Positions 43,112 through 52,585 of a stretch of 64,000 bases of DNA are shown here, piece by piece (within the stretch, counting starts at the first letter, position 1; the number at the start of each line of letters is the position of its first letter). The translations under genes and the position numbers were made by a program. This DNA is from JAOAPY01 sp038237475 (GTDB lineage Bacteria; Acidobacteriota; Blastocatellia; Pyrinomonadales; Pyrinomonadaceae), in NCBI GenBank assembly GCA_038237475.1, contig JBBRYS010000014.1, positions 1 to 64,000 of the forward strand, given 5' to 3'. The notes beneath the pieces are model-generated. The model was not told the DNA's origin. It ran no database searches and saw only the letters and a list, made by a program, of their open reading frames with translations.

Positions 43112-45043
43112 ATGAGTACTGCAATAAAGATCGAAGAGCCAATCGAGGGCGCTCAGCTACCAAACTCGAGCCGCGTTTACGTAGCGGGCAAACAACCTGG
43201 CGTGCGCGTGCCGTTTCGCGAGATCACTTTGAATCCAACTCGCAACTTCGACGGCACGCTCGAACAGAACGAGAGCGTGCGCGTTTATGACACCAGCGGT
43301 CCGTGGGGTGACCCTGACATCAAGGGAGATGTGCGCGAGGGCTTGAGCGAGTTGCGCCGGGAGTGGATTGTGGGGCGCGGTGACGTCGAAGAATATCAGG
43401 GGCGCGAGCTGCAGCCGATTGACGATGGTTACCTGACGTTTGACGCTGCGAACCAGGCGCGCCGGAAAGACAAAGGGCGTTTGGAAGATTTTCCGGCGCT
43501 GCGTCGCACGCCTCTGCGCGCGAAGCCAGGCCACTGCGTGACGCAAATGCATTACGCGCGCCAAGGCATCATTACTCCCGAAATGGAATACATCGCCGTC
43601 CGCGAAAACCTCGGCCGCTCCTGGGATCGCACGCATCCTGCGGGGAGAGACGCTACAGAGGCTCCTCGAAATTCATTGAACCACCAGCATCGCGGTCAAT
43701 CCTTTGGTGCTGCGATTCCTTCGCACGTAACTCCAGAATTCGTGCGCGATGAAGTGGCCCGAGGCCGCGCGATCATTCCCGCGAACATCAATCACCCTGA
43801 AGCCGAACCTATGATCATCGGCCGCAACTTCCTCGTGAAGATCAACGCGAACATCGGCAACTCCGCCGTGCTGTCCTCGATCGACGACGAAGTTGAAAAG
43901 ATGCGCTGGTCGATTAAGTGCGGCTCGGACACAGTGATGGATCTTTCGACCGGTAAAAATATTCATGCCACGCGCGAGTGGATCATACGAAATTCGCCGG
44001 TGCCGATCGGCACCGTGCCGATTTATCAGGCGCTCGAGAAAGTGGGTGGCAAGGCTGAAGACCTGACCTGGGAAATCTTTCGCGATACCTTGATCGAACA
44101 AGCCGAGCAGGGCGTCGACTATTTCACGATTCACGCGGGAGTGCGTCTGCCCTACATTCCGATGACCGCGAAACGCACGACGGGTATTGTTAGCCGAGGC
44201 GGTTCAATCATGGCGAAGTGGTGCCTCGCGCATCACGAAGAGAGTTTTCTCTACACCCACTTCCGCGACATCTGCGAGATCATGGCCGCCTACGACGTCT
44301 CGTTTTCGCTCGGCGATGGCCTGCGTCCGGGCTCGATCGCCGATGCCAATGACGAAGCACAGTTTGCCGAACTCGATACGCTGGGTGAGTTGACGAAGAT
44401 TGCCTGGGAGCTTGATTGCCAGGTAATGATCGAAGGTCCGGGTCACGTACCGATGCATTTGATCAAGGAGAACATGGACAAGCAGCTCGAGACTTGTCAG
44501 GAAGCGCCCTTCTACACGCTTGGACCGCTGACGACCGACATCGCGCCGGGCTACGATCACATCACTTCCGCGATTGGCGCGGCGATGATTGGTTGGTACG
44601 GCACGGCGATGCTTTGTTATGTCACACCAAAAGAACACCTCGGCCTGCCGAATAAGAAGGACGTAAAAGATGGCGTCATCGCTTACAAGATCGCCGCGCA
44701 CGCCGCTGATTTAGCCAAAGGACATCCCGGCGCGCAGTATCGCGACAACGCGCTATCGAAAGCACGGTTTGAATTTCGTTGGGAGGATCAATTCAACCTC
44801 TCGCTCGATCCGGAAGTTGCGCGTGAATACCACGACGAGACGCTCCCGCAGGAAGGCGCGAAGCTCGCGCACTTCTGTTCCATGTGTGGCCCGCACTTCT
44901 GTTCAATGAAGATCACTCAGGACGTGCGTGAATACGCCGCCCAGAAAGAGATCGATGAACAAGCCGCACTGGATCTCGGGATGAAAGAGAAGGCTGAAGA
45001 ATTTGTCGCGACCGGCGCCCAAATCTATAAGCAAGCGCGGTAG
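43112..45043 (+). CDS. thiC: Phosphomethylpyrimidine synthase
   Basis: The 643-residue radical-SAM enzyme makes the pyrimidine (HMP-P) moiety of thiamine from aminoimidazole ribotide. The C-terminal cluster motif CSMCGPHFC (Cys-x2-Cys-x4-Cys) is present near residue 590, together with 'NSAVLSSIDDEVEKMRWSIK' and 'PGYDHITSAIGAA'. The long N-terminal ThiC-associated domain is complete. A TPP riboswitch and terminator precede it, so thiamine represses it. No other thi genes adjoin, meaning the rest of the pathway is elsewhere. Confidence 0.97.
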   Translation: MSTAIKIEEPIEGAQLPNSSRVYVAGKQPGVRVPFREITLNPTRNFDGTLEQNESVRVYDTSGPWGDPDIKGDVREGLSELRREWIVGRGDVEEYQGRELQPIDDGYLTFDAANQARRKDKGRLEDFPALRRTPLRAKPGHCVTQMHYARQGIITPEMEYIAVRENLGRSWDRTHPAGRDATEAPRNSLNHQHRGQSFGAAIPSHVTPEFVRDEVARGRAIIPANINHPEAEPMIIGRNFLVKINANIGNSAVLSSIDDEVEKMRWSIKCGSDTVMDLSTGKNIHATREWIIRNSPVPIGTVPIYQALEKVGGKAEDLTWEIFRDTLIEQAEQGVDYFTIHAGVRLPYIPMTAKRTTGIVSRGGSIMAKWCLAHHEESFLYTHFRDICEIMAAYDVSFSLGDGLRPGSIADANDEAQFAELDTLGELTKIAWELDCQVMIEGPGHVPMHLIKENMDKQLETCQEAPFYTLGPLTTDIAPGYDHITSAIGAAMIGWYGTAMLCYVTPKEHLGLPNKKDVKDGVIAYKIAAHAADLAKGHPGAQYRDNALSKARFEFRWEDQFNLSLDPEVAREYHDETLPQEGAKLAHFCSMCGPHFCSMKITQDVREYAAQKEIDEQAALDLGMKEKAEEFVATGAQIYKQAR

Positions 45044-45093
45044 CCGCGGCAGGCAGAGCCCCGGGGGTTATTAACCTTTCTACGGATAGAGCA

Positions 45094-45828
45094 TTAAGAA
45101 TCTAATAGCTCGTCAATGCCTGGTCTCTCGTAAGCGTTAACGCTGGTAGGAGCGATACCCCGGACTGGCACCAGCGAAGGATCACTGAAGAAGTGATCCT
45201 TTAAACGCAGGCATGAATAGAGTGGATGAATTTCATGCGCGCCAACCACATGAATGACTTTTCCACTAATTGACGTAACGGACAGGCTAACCTTCGGATC
45301 AGCGAGGTATACCCCAACCAGCGGCGCGTCCACGTTTGCTGCGAGAATCACCCCCGCTTTGCTGTCTTCAGAGACAATAATCGTAGCCACATCGGCTGTA
45401 TGTAAAGCTTCGACTAGAAGCCATTCTTTTTTCCATTCTTTTCTTTTGTAAGCCATTACAATGGCTTCTGCAACCAGCGAACGGTTTTCAATTTGCCTGG
45501 GGCTAAGACCGTTGGCGTGAAAAACAAAAGATCCGGCGTGAGAAAAATTAACGCTGATTTCGACCTTGGCAATGCCCGACACAGCCGCTCCTGCAGAAGG
45601 TGTAATACTTGTGCCTTTGGTGGAAGTATATTGCACACTTTGTTTGGATACTCCCTGAGATACCTTGAAAGGAATCTTAACCTCATTCAGAGACGACATC
45701 TTTCTAAATCTACCTTCGCTAAAGATTCCCACGTCGCCTATTTCAATTTGGTCGCCGGGAAACCAAGTGGGAAAGAAACCGAGGTTCTCGTGCATTTCTC
45801 GCTGATAGAGTTTTACAGGACTGGCCAT
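45094..45828 (-). CDS. Beta-rich partner of the TIR/transglutaminase gene, function unknown
   Basis: 244 residues with no signal peptide or plain membrane helix. The N-terminal block reads 'LGFFPTWFPGDQIEIGDVG' followed by 'FSEGRFRKMSSLNEVKIPF'. The middle has alternating strand-like segments ('SVQYTSTKGTSITPSAGA', 'AKVEISVNFSHAGSFVFHAN'), and then 'EWLLVEALHTADVATIIVS' and 'SLSVTSISGKVIHVVGAHE'. I do not recognise a family. The layout of amphipathic strands resembles pore-forming proteins such as gasdermins, but this is only a hypothesis. The start has AGAGGAA upstream, and it is 24 nt after the TIR gene, so the two form one unit. Confidence 0.75.
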   Translation of the reverse strand: MASPVKLYQREMHENLGFFPTWFPGDQIEIGDVGIFSEGRFRKMSSLNEVKIPFKVSQGVSKQSVQYTSTKGTSITPSAGAAVSGIAKVEISVNFSHAGSFVFHANGLSPRQIENRSLVAEAIVMAYKRKEWKKEWLLVEALHTADVATIIVSEDSKAGVILAANVDAPLVGVYLADPKVSLSVTSISGKVIHVVGAHEIHPLYSCLRLKDHFFSDPSLVPVRGIAPTSVNAYERPGIDELLDS

Positions 45829-45852
45829 AACTTTTCCTCTCCCTAAGTAGAC

Positions 45853-47400
45853 CTAGCCACCAGATTGACGCAATGATTGAACATCGAGCAGACAGTCCAA
45901 ATGGATTTCATCCTGATAAATCATCCTTTTGGCGGCCGCTTTCGCTGTGGAAAAATCCAATAACTTGTCGCGTCTCTCCTGTTGGATCTCGGCACCAACA
46001 GGTTGCTGTGCTTCGACTGCGCCGGTCGCTTCGAACAAGACTGCATCACCGAGATCCAGAGCCCTGCGCAGGTCGCCCTTCGTGGGATTGGTCCATACTG
46101 GTTCATCTAGTGCGCAATACCCCGCCAAAGCATGTCTGAAGTTTCCGCCGCTGAGAATCGCAATCAATGCTCTTTGGTTCGCGGCCTCAAGTAACGCGGC
46201 AAACAAGCAGGCGAGATCAAGACATGTTGCGGTGCGATGCGTTTCGATCTGAGTTGGCGTTCGAATTTGTTGTGCTTCGTGGCTACCGGTTTGCGGCTCA
46301 AGCTCATAACCTAGTCGGTGACGCAACAGCCCGTGGTAGAGCAAACGAGTAATCTCCATGCTCGTTGCGCGGTCGCGCAGCTGACCCAGAGATTGATTTA
46401 GTTCAAGGCGAACGCGGTTAACCTCATCCTGTACAAACGAGTGTTCCGGATGCACATGTTGAACAAGAGCCGGATAATCATGCGGCTGCCAAAGATTATC
46501 CGATCGTACTCGCCACTTCATGGTGCCCATTTTCTGGGCTGCATCAACGGCATTGGACTGCTGGACCATTTCTAGTGGGCGGATTAGTCCTTCTTTATAG
46601 CTCGTGAGCTGCTCTTGGAATTCCACTAACATCTTTTCAGCATTATTCCAATGAAAGACTCCGGCAATCGTTGGATTTGGTTTCCGATCGTCAGCCATCC
46701 TGCTGTACTGCAACCTCACCGATGGAATGCAATCAGCATGTGCGACAGCTAGTGCCAGATGTGCATCAGAGAGCCGCTCTCCCAACATGAAGACACAAAG
46801 CTCTGAACCCCACAACGTCTCCAATAATCGAATGTCATCCAGGCCACGATCCTGGAACCTGCCCGAAAGCTGTCTGACGTTGAATTGTTCGCGAGTTAGG
46901 ATTTCAGCTACGTCCTGAGCCGCGCCACGTACCGGCTTGCCATCGCCAATTACCAATGTCGCTCGTTTTCCCTGTTCGCGAGGGAAACGCGGGGCCGTTT
47001 CCATTTTCGTTCTAAAAGTGCGAATCGCTTTTCTAAGCAGAGCGGCCCTCTCCGCGGGCGCGTCTGAAGGAAACGGAACAGCATCTGCAGGGAAATCCAA
47101 GCGATGGTGCTTAAAGACCTGTTCGTCAACGAACAACAAACGTGGCACTCTGGCTCGACGTGCAAGATCGAGCTCACGGCCGATATAGGGAGAGTACGCT
47201 ACAGGATCGTTCTCGGTAGGTCGTCGAGGGATTATGGAAACAAAACCGGTAATCTCCGAAAGGTATCGCTCTAGTTTGGCGACGCACCATATGTCAGTTT
47301 TTTGGTCAGCAAGAAGCGAAACATCCTCTTCGACGAAGTGCTCAAGAAAGTAACTATTGATCGCGACATCACGATAACTGTGACTGAAATAGACTTGCAT
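45853..47400 (-). CDS. TIR-domain / transglutaminase-like cysteine protease fusion
   Basis: A 515-residue soluble protein. Residues 1-100 are TIR-like: VYFSHSYRDVAIN, then LLADQKTDIWCVAKLERY and SPYIGRELDLARRAR with Glu76 at the position of the catalytic Glu of TIR NADases. Residues about 135-270 form a second TIR-like/Rossmann unit (RATLVIGDGKPVRGAAQDVA). The C-terminal part (about 330-515) is a transglutaminase-like cysteine protease with Cys393 in TCLDLACLFA, His423 in NFRHALAGY and Glu457 in LFEATGA. Upstream lies a 237-nt promoter gap. It is probably a sensor or effector of a conflict system; the trigger and substrate are unknown. Confidence 0.85.
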   Translation of the reverse strand: MQVYFSHSYRDVAINSYFLEHFVEEDVSLLADQKTDIWCVAKLERYLSEITGFVSIIPRRPTENDPVAYSPYIGRELDLARRARVPRLLFVDEQVFKHHRLDFPADAVPFPSDAPAERAALLRKAIRTFRTKMETAPRFPREQGKRATLVIGDGKPVRGAAQDVAEILTREQFNVRQLSGRFQDRGLDDIRLLETLWGSELCVFMLGERLSDAHLALAVAHADCIPSVRLQYSRMADDRKPNPTIAGVFHWNNAEKMLVEFQEQLTSYKEGLIRPLEMVQQSNAVDAAQKMGTMKWRVRSDNLWQPHDYPALVQHVHPEHSFVQDEVNRVRLELNQSLGQLRDRATSMEITRLLYHGLLRHRLGYELEPQTGSHEAQQIRTPTQIETHRTATCLDLACLFAALLEAANQRALIAILSGGNFRHALAGYCALDEPVWTNPTKGDLRRALDLGDAVLFEATGAVEAQQPVGAEIQQERRDKLLDFSTAKAAAKRMIYQDEIHLDCLLDVQSLRQSGG

Positions 47401-47637
47401 GAGTGGCTTTGAGAAATTCTCCGGCCGCGAAGGTGCCGCTCCACAATTAGGAATCGCGGTCGCTGCTGTGTTTGTTTTGATTCAGGATATTCTTACCAGT
47501 GCCTGGTTCCGCACTTGCGACGTGCTTACTCGTTGTCAGAAACAAGTATTTAATCGGTTATCTCTGCCAGCGTAGCGAAAGAAAAAAGACTTTCGATTTA
47601 TTATCGAATATGGCGCAAGCTGCACGAGTGAGGAGTG

Positions 47638-48627
47638 CTAATTCCCACCTTCTTCTGCGCGCTGCTTGGCAGCAGCCGCAACCTGAGCCAGGCGCGCGAT
47701 CTTTTCTTCAAAACTTTCGCCGGGCACAGGTCCCGTGTCAACCACATCACCGTAAGTCGAACGCCTCATCAAAGTTCGATCAGCAGCGCCGCTCGGCTGG
47801 TGCGCAGCCATTGACGGAACGCTGTCAGGCGACAGATCCGCCGGAGTCTCCGCCCCCGCAACCAGCGACGCATTAGACGCCGCCGAACTAAGTGGAGCTG
47901 CCGATGCCGAACCAGTTGCCGCCTGCGCTTCGGCCGCGGGACGATGCAAATCAGCCTCAGGAGACGAATCGCGAATTGGTTCCGGCCCTCCACCTTCCTC
48001 AGCTCTTTGTTTTGCTCCCACCACGACCTTTTTCAGCCGCTCGCACTTTTGCGCAAAGCTCTCCCCAGCTACCGGTCCAGTGTCCGCCACCCCAGCGTAG
48101 GTCGTACGTTTGAAGAGGGCGCGATTGGGTGCGGCCTGCTTATGAGCAGACGGCTTCGGAGCAATCGCCTGCGCCACTGCCTGGACGTCGGCCGGTTGGG
48201 TGGCAGACGGTTTGGCAGCTGCTGTCGCGGGCTTGGCTGGTGCAGCTTCCGCACCCGCGTCGATCATGACGTAAACACCCTTCTCGTTTTTCTTGATTAC
48301 CGGCAAGGTGCCGCCGGCGGCTTGCAGCAACGCGGTGAGCTCAGCTTCGACAAACCGCGTTTGTTTATTGGGATCACGCACATGCCCAAGCGGCGGTCCC
48401 ATGTAAAGCGTGCCACAGGTTTGGCATTTCGAAAGGACGTCGTCGCCACGCAAATGTACTTCAGAAGCTTCGCCCGCCATGCGCAACTGTTTCAGATGTC
48501 CGTTGCAGAGCTTACCCTTCTCGTTTTTTTCGTTGCAGACCGTCTGCGCGTTGGTAATTCGCTTCGGGACTGCGGGCGCGCTGGCTCCGGGAGAGTCAGC
48601 GGCTTTATTGGAAACGTTTGCGGACAT
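47638..48627 (-). CDS. Zinc-ribbon protein with a duplicated 47-residue C-terminal motif
   Basis: A 329-residue protein. N-terminal four-cysteine zinc-ribbon-like unit: Cys31, Cys41 (CNEKNEKGKLC), Cys68, Cys71 (CQTCGTLY). Then a long Ala/Pro-rich low-complexity linker. The repeated unit is at 168-214 (RALFKRTTYAGVADTGPV, GESFAQKCERLKKVV) and 283-329 (RTLMRRSTYGDVVDTGPV, GESFEEKIARLAQVA), both ending AKQRAEEGG. No family recognised. No signal peptide. It is on the same strand upstream of the TIR gene, but 237 nt away, so a shared transcript is uncertain. Confidence 0.75.
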   Translation of the reverse strand: MSANVSNKAADSPGASAPAVPKRITNAQTVCNEKNEKGKLCNGHLKQLRMAGEASEVHLRGDDVLSKCQTCGTLYMGPPLGHVRDPNKQTRFVEAELTALLQAAGGTLPVIKKNEKGVYVMIDAGAEAAPAKPATAAAKPSATQPADVQAVAQAIAPKPSAHKQAAPNRALFKRTTYAGVADTGPVAGESFAQKCERLKKVVVGAKQRAEEGGGPEPIRDSSPEADLHRPAAEAQAATGSASAAPLSSAASNASLVAGAETPADLSPDSVPSMAAHQPSGAADRTLMRRSTYGDVVDTGPVPGESFEEKIARLAQVAAAAKQRAEEGGN

Positions 48628-48800
48628 AACGTCGTGTCACCATGAATGCAGAGCGGATTCTGTCGAGCGTGGCTCAAATCTTACAGAGAGTTGGAAAGGC
48701 GCGTCAATGAAATGCTTAGGATTATCCAGTGCCTTTTGGTCACCAACTATGCTTTAAGGGACCTATTCCTGGGGCGCTTCTTTTCGATCTCTGGCGCGCC

Positions 48801-50279
48801 TTAGCCTTTTTTTCCAGGTGCCGCGGCGACAATTCCACGCAACATACCGGCGAACACCAACTCGTGGAGCGGATACATCGCGTACCAATATAACCGCCCA
48901 AATAATCCGACTGGATCAAAGCTCGCGGTTTGGCGAATGGTGCTCGAGGAATCGTCGCCTTCGACTTCGAATTCCAGCCACGCTCGACCAGGCAGTTTCA
49001 TCTCGGCAATCAGACGCAGCCGGCGATTGGGCTCAAACGCTTCCACGCGCCAGAAGTCGATCGCGTCACCCACTCGTAGCCGGTCGGCGTCGGGACGACC
49101 GCGTCGTACGCCAATGCCACCCACCAGCAAGTCGAGAAAGCCACGCAGACGCCAAAGCCAGTTCCACGAATACCAGCCGGTGGCGCCGCCGATGCGCTCA
49201 ATTGCCTTGAAGGCGATAGCCGGCGGCTGGTCCACTTCGGCGACGCGCGAATCCACCAGGCGCGTGCCAAAGCGGACGCCTCCCCACGAAGGCGCCTCTC
49301 CCGAAGAGGAAAACGCATCGGACCAACGTGTAGCGGCAAACTTCCTGTCCTCATACAGCAGCGCCCGCTTGACAGCAGCTTCAATTCCCATCGGCTTGAT
49401 GTCGAACGCATTCAAAGCAGCCGTGTCTCGAACTATGGTGGAATGAACAATGCTCTCGATCAGCTTCCTCCCGATGCGAGCATATAAGGGTGTCACCAGA
49501 CCCAGCCACAAACTCGAGAGGAACGGAGTCAGCAGTGGCACCTTGATCATCCTGATGCGCCGGCCGCGCAGCCGGGCGTAGGTGCGCATTGTTTCTGCAT
49601 ACGACACTTGATCGGCGCCACCTATCTCGTACATCTGGTTGGCTGAGCCTGAGAGACGCAGCGCGGCCATTAGATAGGCAATCAGGTCGTCGATAGCGAT
49701 TGGCTGTGCTTTGACTGAAACCCACTGCGGGGTGATCATGATTGGCAACCGCTCTACCAGCGAACGAATCATTTCAAACGACAGACTGCCGGAACCGATT
49801 ACAATCGAGGCGCGAAACTCAATCACGGGCACGCCTGACTCGCGCAGGACTTGTCCAACTTCCTGGCGACTTCGCAGGTGCGCCGACAGTTCTTCCTGGT
49901 CGCTACCCAATCCGCCCAGGTAAATGATGCGCGCCACCCCGGCGGCCATTGCGGCTGCTCCGAAATTGCTCGCCGCTTGTCGATCCTTTTTCTCAAAAGA
50001 ACCGGAGGAACCCATCGAGTGAATCAGGTAATAGGCGACGCTCACTCCACCAAGCGCTGCCTTGAGACTTTCAGGATCCAGTACATCGCCCGCAACGACT
50101 TCAGTCGTGGCCGCTACCCTCGGTCTAAGAAACTCCGGGCGCCGGGCCAGACAGCGAACGCGATGCCCCTCGAGCTCAAGCGCCGGCAACAGCCGGCCGC
50201 CAACATAACCTGTCGCACCGGTTAATAGAATCAACCCGGTCTCGTCCGAGTCACTCCTCAATTGTTTTTCGTCATTCAT
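48801..50279 (-). CDS. SDR oxidoreductase with C-terminal DUF2867 domain
   Basis: A 492-residue cytoplasmic protein. Residues about 14-330 are an atypical SDR with the NAD(P) motif TGATGYVGGRL and 'AYYLIHSMG' near the usual active-site strand. The C-terminal 150 residues (from about 345) form a DUF2867 / polyketide-cyclase-like domain with 'GWYSWNWLWRLRGFLDLLVGG' and 'LRVGDAIDFWRVE'. The reaction is unknown; fused DUF2867 proteins are often annotated as NAD-dependent epimerases. It is single on its strand. Confidence 0.85.
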   Translation of the reverse strand: MNDEKQLRSDSDETGLILLTGATGYVGGRLLPALELEGHRVRCLARRPEFLRPRVAATTEVVAGDVLDPESLKAALGGVSVAYYLIHSMGSSGSFEKKDRQAASNFGAAAMAAGVARIIYLGGLGSDQEELSAHLRSRQEVGQVLRESGVPVIEFRASIVIGSGSLSFEMIRSLVERLPIMITPQWVSVKAQPIAIDDLIAYLMAALRLSGSANQMYEIGGADQVSYAETMRTYARLRGRRIRMIKVPLLTPFLSSLWLGLVTPLYARIGRKLIESIVHSTIVRDTAALNAFDIKPMGIEAAVKRALLYEDRKFAATRWSDAFSSSGEAPSWGGVRFGTRLVDSRVAEVDQPPAIAFKAIERIGGATGWYSWNWLWRLRGFLDLLVGGIGVRRGRPDADRLRVGDAIDFWRVEAFEPNRRLRLIAEMKLPGRAWLEFEVEGDDSSSTIRQTASFDPVGLFGRLYWYAMYPLHELVFAGMLRGIVAAAPGKKG

Positions 50280-50408
50280 GGGGAAAGACTATAGGCTAAG
50301 TTGATTGGTGAGAAGTGTAATGACACGAACCAACAAGCAGCGTAAGCGCGACGGGACGTAATCACGGCCCCTTAGCCTCCACCTCTTGCCCTCCAGTACA
50401 ATGTAGCC

Positions 50409-51377
50409 ATAAATATCGAACTCAAGGGTCTATCGCGCGAGCAAGTCAAGCATCTCCTGCCCGAAGGGTTGATATCTTTTTGTTGGCGCGGCAGTGTGGC
50501 TCACGGCATGTACGTGCCGAAGTCGGATCCTGACTCCAATCGACGATAAGACGTGATGGGTGTTTACATCGCGCCGATTGAGCCTTACCTGGGCTTTGGC
50601 CGGAAGGCCGTCTACGAAAAATGGGAGGGCGAATGGGATTGCGTCTTCTATGAACTGCGCAAATTCGTCGGTCTGCTCCTCCAGTGCAATTCTAATGTCC
50701 TCAGTCTGCTTTGGCTGAAAGACACCGGTGTAATTTACGAGAGTCCACTTGGGCATCTGCTGCGCGAAAACCGAAATTTGTTTGTTACCAGGAAGGCCTA
50801 TCATTCCTTTTCCGGATACGCTCATGATCAATTCAAGAAGATGATCTCCTTCAATCAGGAAGCGCAGTCACTCATGCGCGACCTGGAGCAGCACTTGCTG
50901 TCATTCGACATCGATCCGGATTCAACCACGGACGGCCATGCGTTGAAGACCACGAGTGGGCAGCCTTACGGCGGAGCTACGACTGAAGTGATGGAAGTCG
51001 TTAAGCGATACAAGGGTGAGCGGCGCAGGTACTACAGCGGCGGCTATATGGGAAAGAAGCGCCGCGAGTTGGTCATGCGAGTTGGTTACGATGCCAAGAA
51101 CGCAGCGCACCTGATTCGACTGCTGCGGATGGGAATTGAGTTTCTTACGGAAGGCGCGTTGTACGTTGAGCGCGCCGACGGCCCCGAGTTGTTGTCGATC
51201 AAACGCGGAGAATGGCCGCTGGATAAAGTGAAAGCCGAAGCCGAAAGATTGTTTCAACTGGCGCAGGAGGCTTACGTGCGTTCATCTCTTCCACCCGAGC
51301 CGGATCGAGATCGCGCAGAGAAGTTATGCGTAAAAATGATTGGTGAGTACCACGGACTGGATGTCGTCAGCGTTTGA
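50409..51377 (+). pseudogene. Nucleotidyltransferase-domain gene interrupted by a compensating indel pair
   Basis: The reading is NIELKGLSREQVKHLL, then ISFCWRGSVAHGMYVPKSDP, DSNRR, a TAA stop (50547-50549), and DVMGVYIAPIEPYLGFGR onward to residue 274 of the 3' part. GSVAHG followed by Asp-x-Asp is the nucleotidyltransferase catalytic motif. Removing one A at 50538-50539 and adding one base after 50549 would give 'DSIDDKDVMG', the expected motif. The frame also lacks a standard start (ATA at 50409). The 3' part, from GTG 50553, is intact but lacks the catalytic loop. Confidence 0.72.
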
Positions 51378-51520
51378 GCATCATTGCGTGCCGAGGGGAT
51401 TCAAGAGAGACGTTTCGTTCTTGTAGGTTGGATCTGTGGCATCCCCCCGCTTACGCGTGAGTGATTAAGAAACGCCTTACGTCTTGTCAATTCAAGCGAG
51501 GGCCGCGGATCTAACTAAGG

Positions 51521-52528
51521 TTATCTCTCACTCACGATCAATCCCTCGCGTGCCACTTCCCACTCAAGCACTTTAACTCCTTCTTCACTGGCAAGGGCTG
51601 CCCTAACTTCCTCGGTTCGCTCCGGCTCACAGAGAAATGCCATACAGCCGCCCCCACCTGCGCCACAAACTTTTGCTGCCACCGCCCCAGTGGCCATCGC
51701 TTTATCTATTAGCATATCCATCTGTGGCGTCGTGATGTTCGGCGCCAGTTGTTTGCGATTCGGATGCGCGCGACGCATGGATTCAGCAATCCCTTCCCAG
51801 TCGTCTGCTAACAATAGTTCGCGCATGCGGATCGCCGAATCACGAATGCCTTCGAACAATTGAAAGAGTTCGCGGTCGCCGTCGATGTGCCGCTTGAAGA
51901 CTTCCCAATTGTTAATGCCTGACAAACGAGGCTCGCCCGTATAGCAAATAACCAACCGCCGCTCCAGTTCGGAAACGTTGACCTCTAGGACTTCGCGTTC
52001 GATTCCTTCCACGCGAAAGTGAAGGCAGGCAACCGCGCCGTATTGGGCCGGATAATAATCCTGAAAACCCGCCGGCACTTTGATCACTGTGGTTTCGACA
52101 TTAGCAGCGAGAGTTATGAATTCGTCCTCGCCGTAGCGATTACCGACCAAACGGTTCAAGGCGCCGACACAGGCGATATTCAATGCTGATGAACCAGCCA
52201 GTCCGGCCCCGGCCGGCGCTTCGCTGTAGGCGGTCAAATGAAATCCCGTATCGGGTTTGAAAAAATGGACCAACTTGGAAATCAGTTCCAATCGCTCCTC
52301 ATGAATCAAGTCCTCAATACTGTCGAGCGTGCTCTCAAAAGTAACGTCACGATCTCGTGATTCAAGGATGATCTTGTCGTCGCTGCGAGTTTCAATCCGG
52401 CAGTGGGCGCGCAGGGAAAGCGCAAAGTTAACCGTCGATGCGCGCGGATGGAAAAGATAGAGTGGCCAAATGTCGATAGTGCCTCCGGCCAGGTCAACGC
52501 GTGTAGGAGCAGAAGATTCAATTATCAC
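51521..52528 (-). CDS. GHMP-family sugar kinase
   Basis: The 335-residue kinase has the GHMP motifs: APTRVDLAGGTIDIWP at the N-terminus, the phosphate loop PAGAGLAGSSAL (about 105-115) and the third motif KVCGAGGGGCM near residue 290. Relatives include D-glycero-D-manno-heptose 7-phosphate kinase (HddA) and L-fucose/galactose-type kinases; the sugar cannot be fixed here. It lies 57 nt downstream of the VTT gene on the same strand. No other heptose or LPS gene is nearby. Confidence 0.85.
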   Translation of the reverse strand: MIIESSAPTRVDLAGGTIDIWPLYLFHPRASTVNFALSLRAHCRIETRSDDKIILESRDRDVTFESTLDSIEDLIHEERLELISKLVHFFKPDTGFHLTAYSEAPAGAGLAGSSALNIACVGALNRLVGNRYGEDEFITLAANVETTVIKVPAGFQDYYPAQYGAVACLHFRVEGIEREVLEVNVSELERRLVICYTGEPRLSGINNWEVFKRHIDGDRELFQLFEGIRDSAIRMRELLLADDWEGIAESMRRAHPNRKQLAPNITTPQMDMLIDKAMATGAVAAKVCGAGGGGCMAFLCEPERTEEVRAALASEEGVKVLEWEVAREGLIVSER

Positions 52529-52585
52529 GATAGGTTTTTTTCATTTCAGTTGGGGAATAGGATCGATCGGGAAACTCAAAATTTC

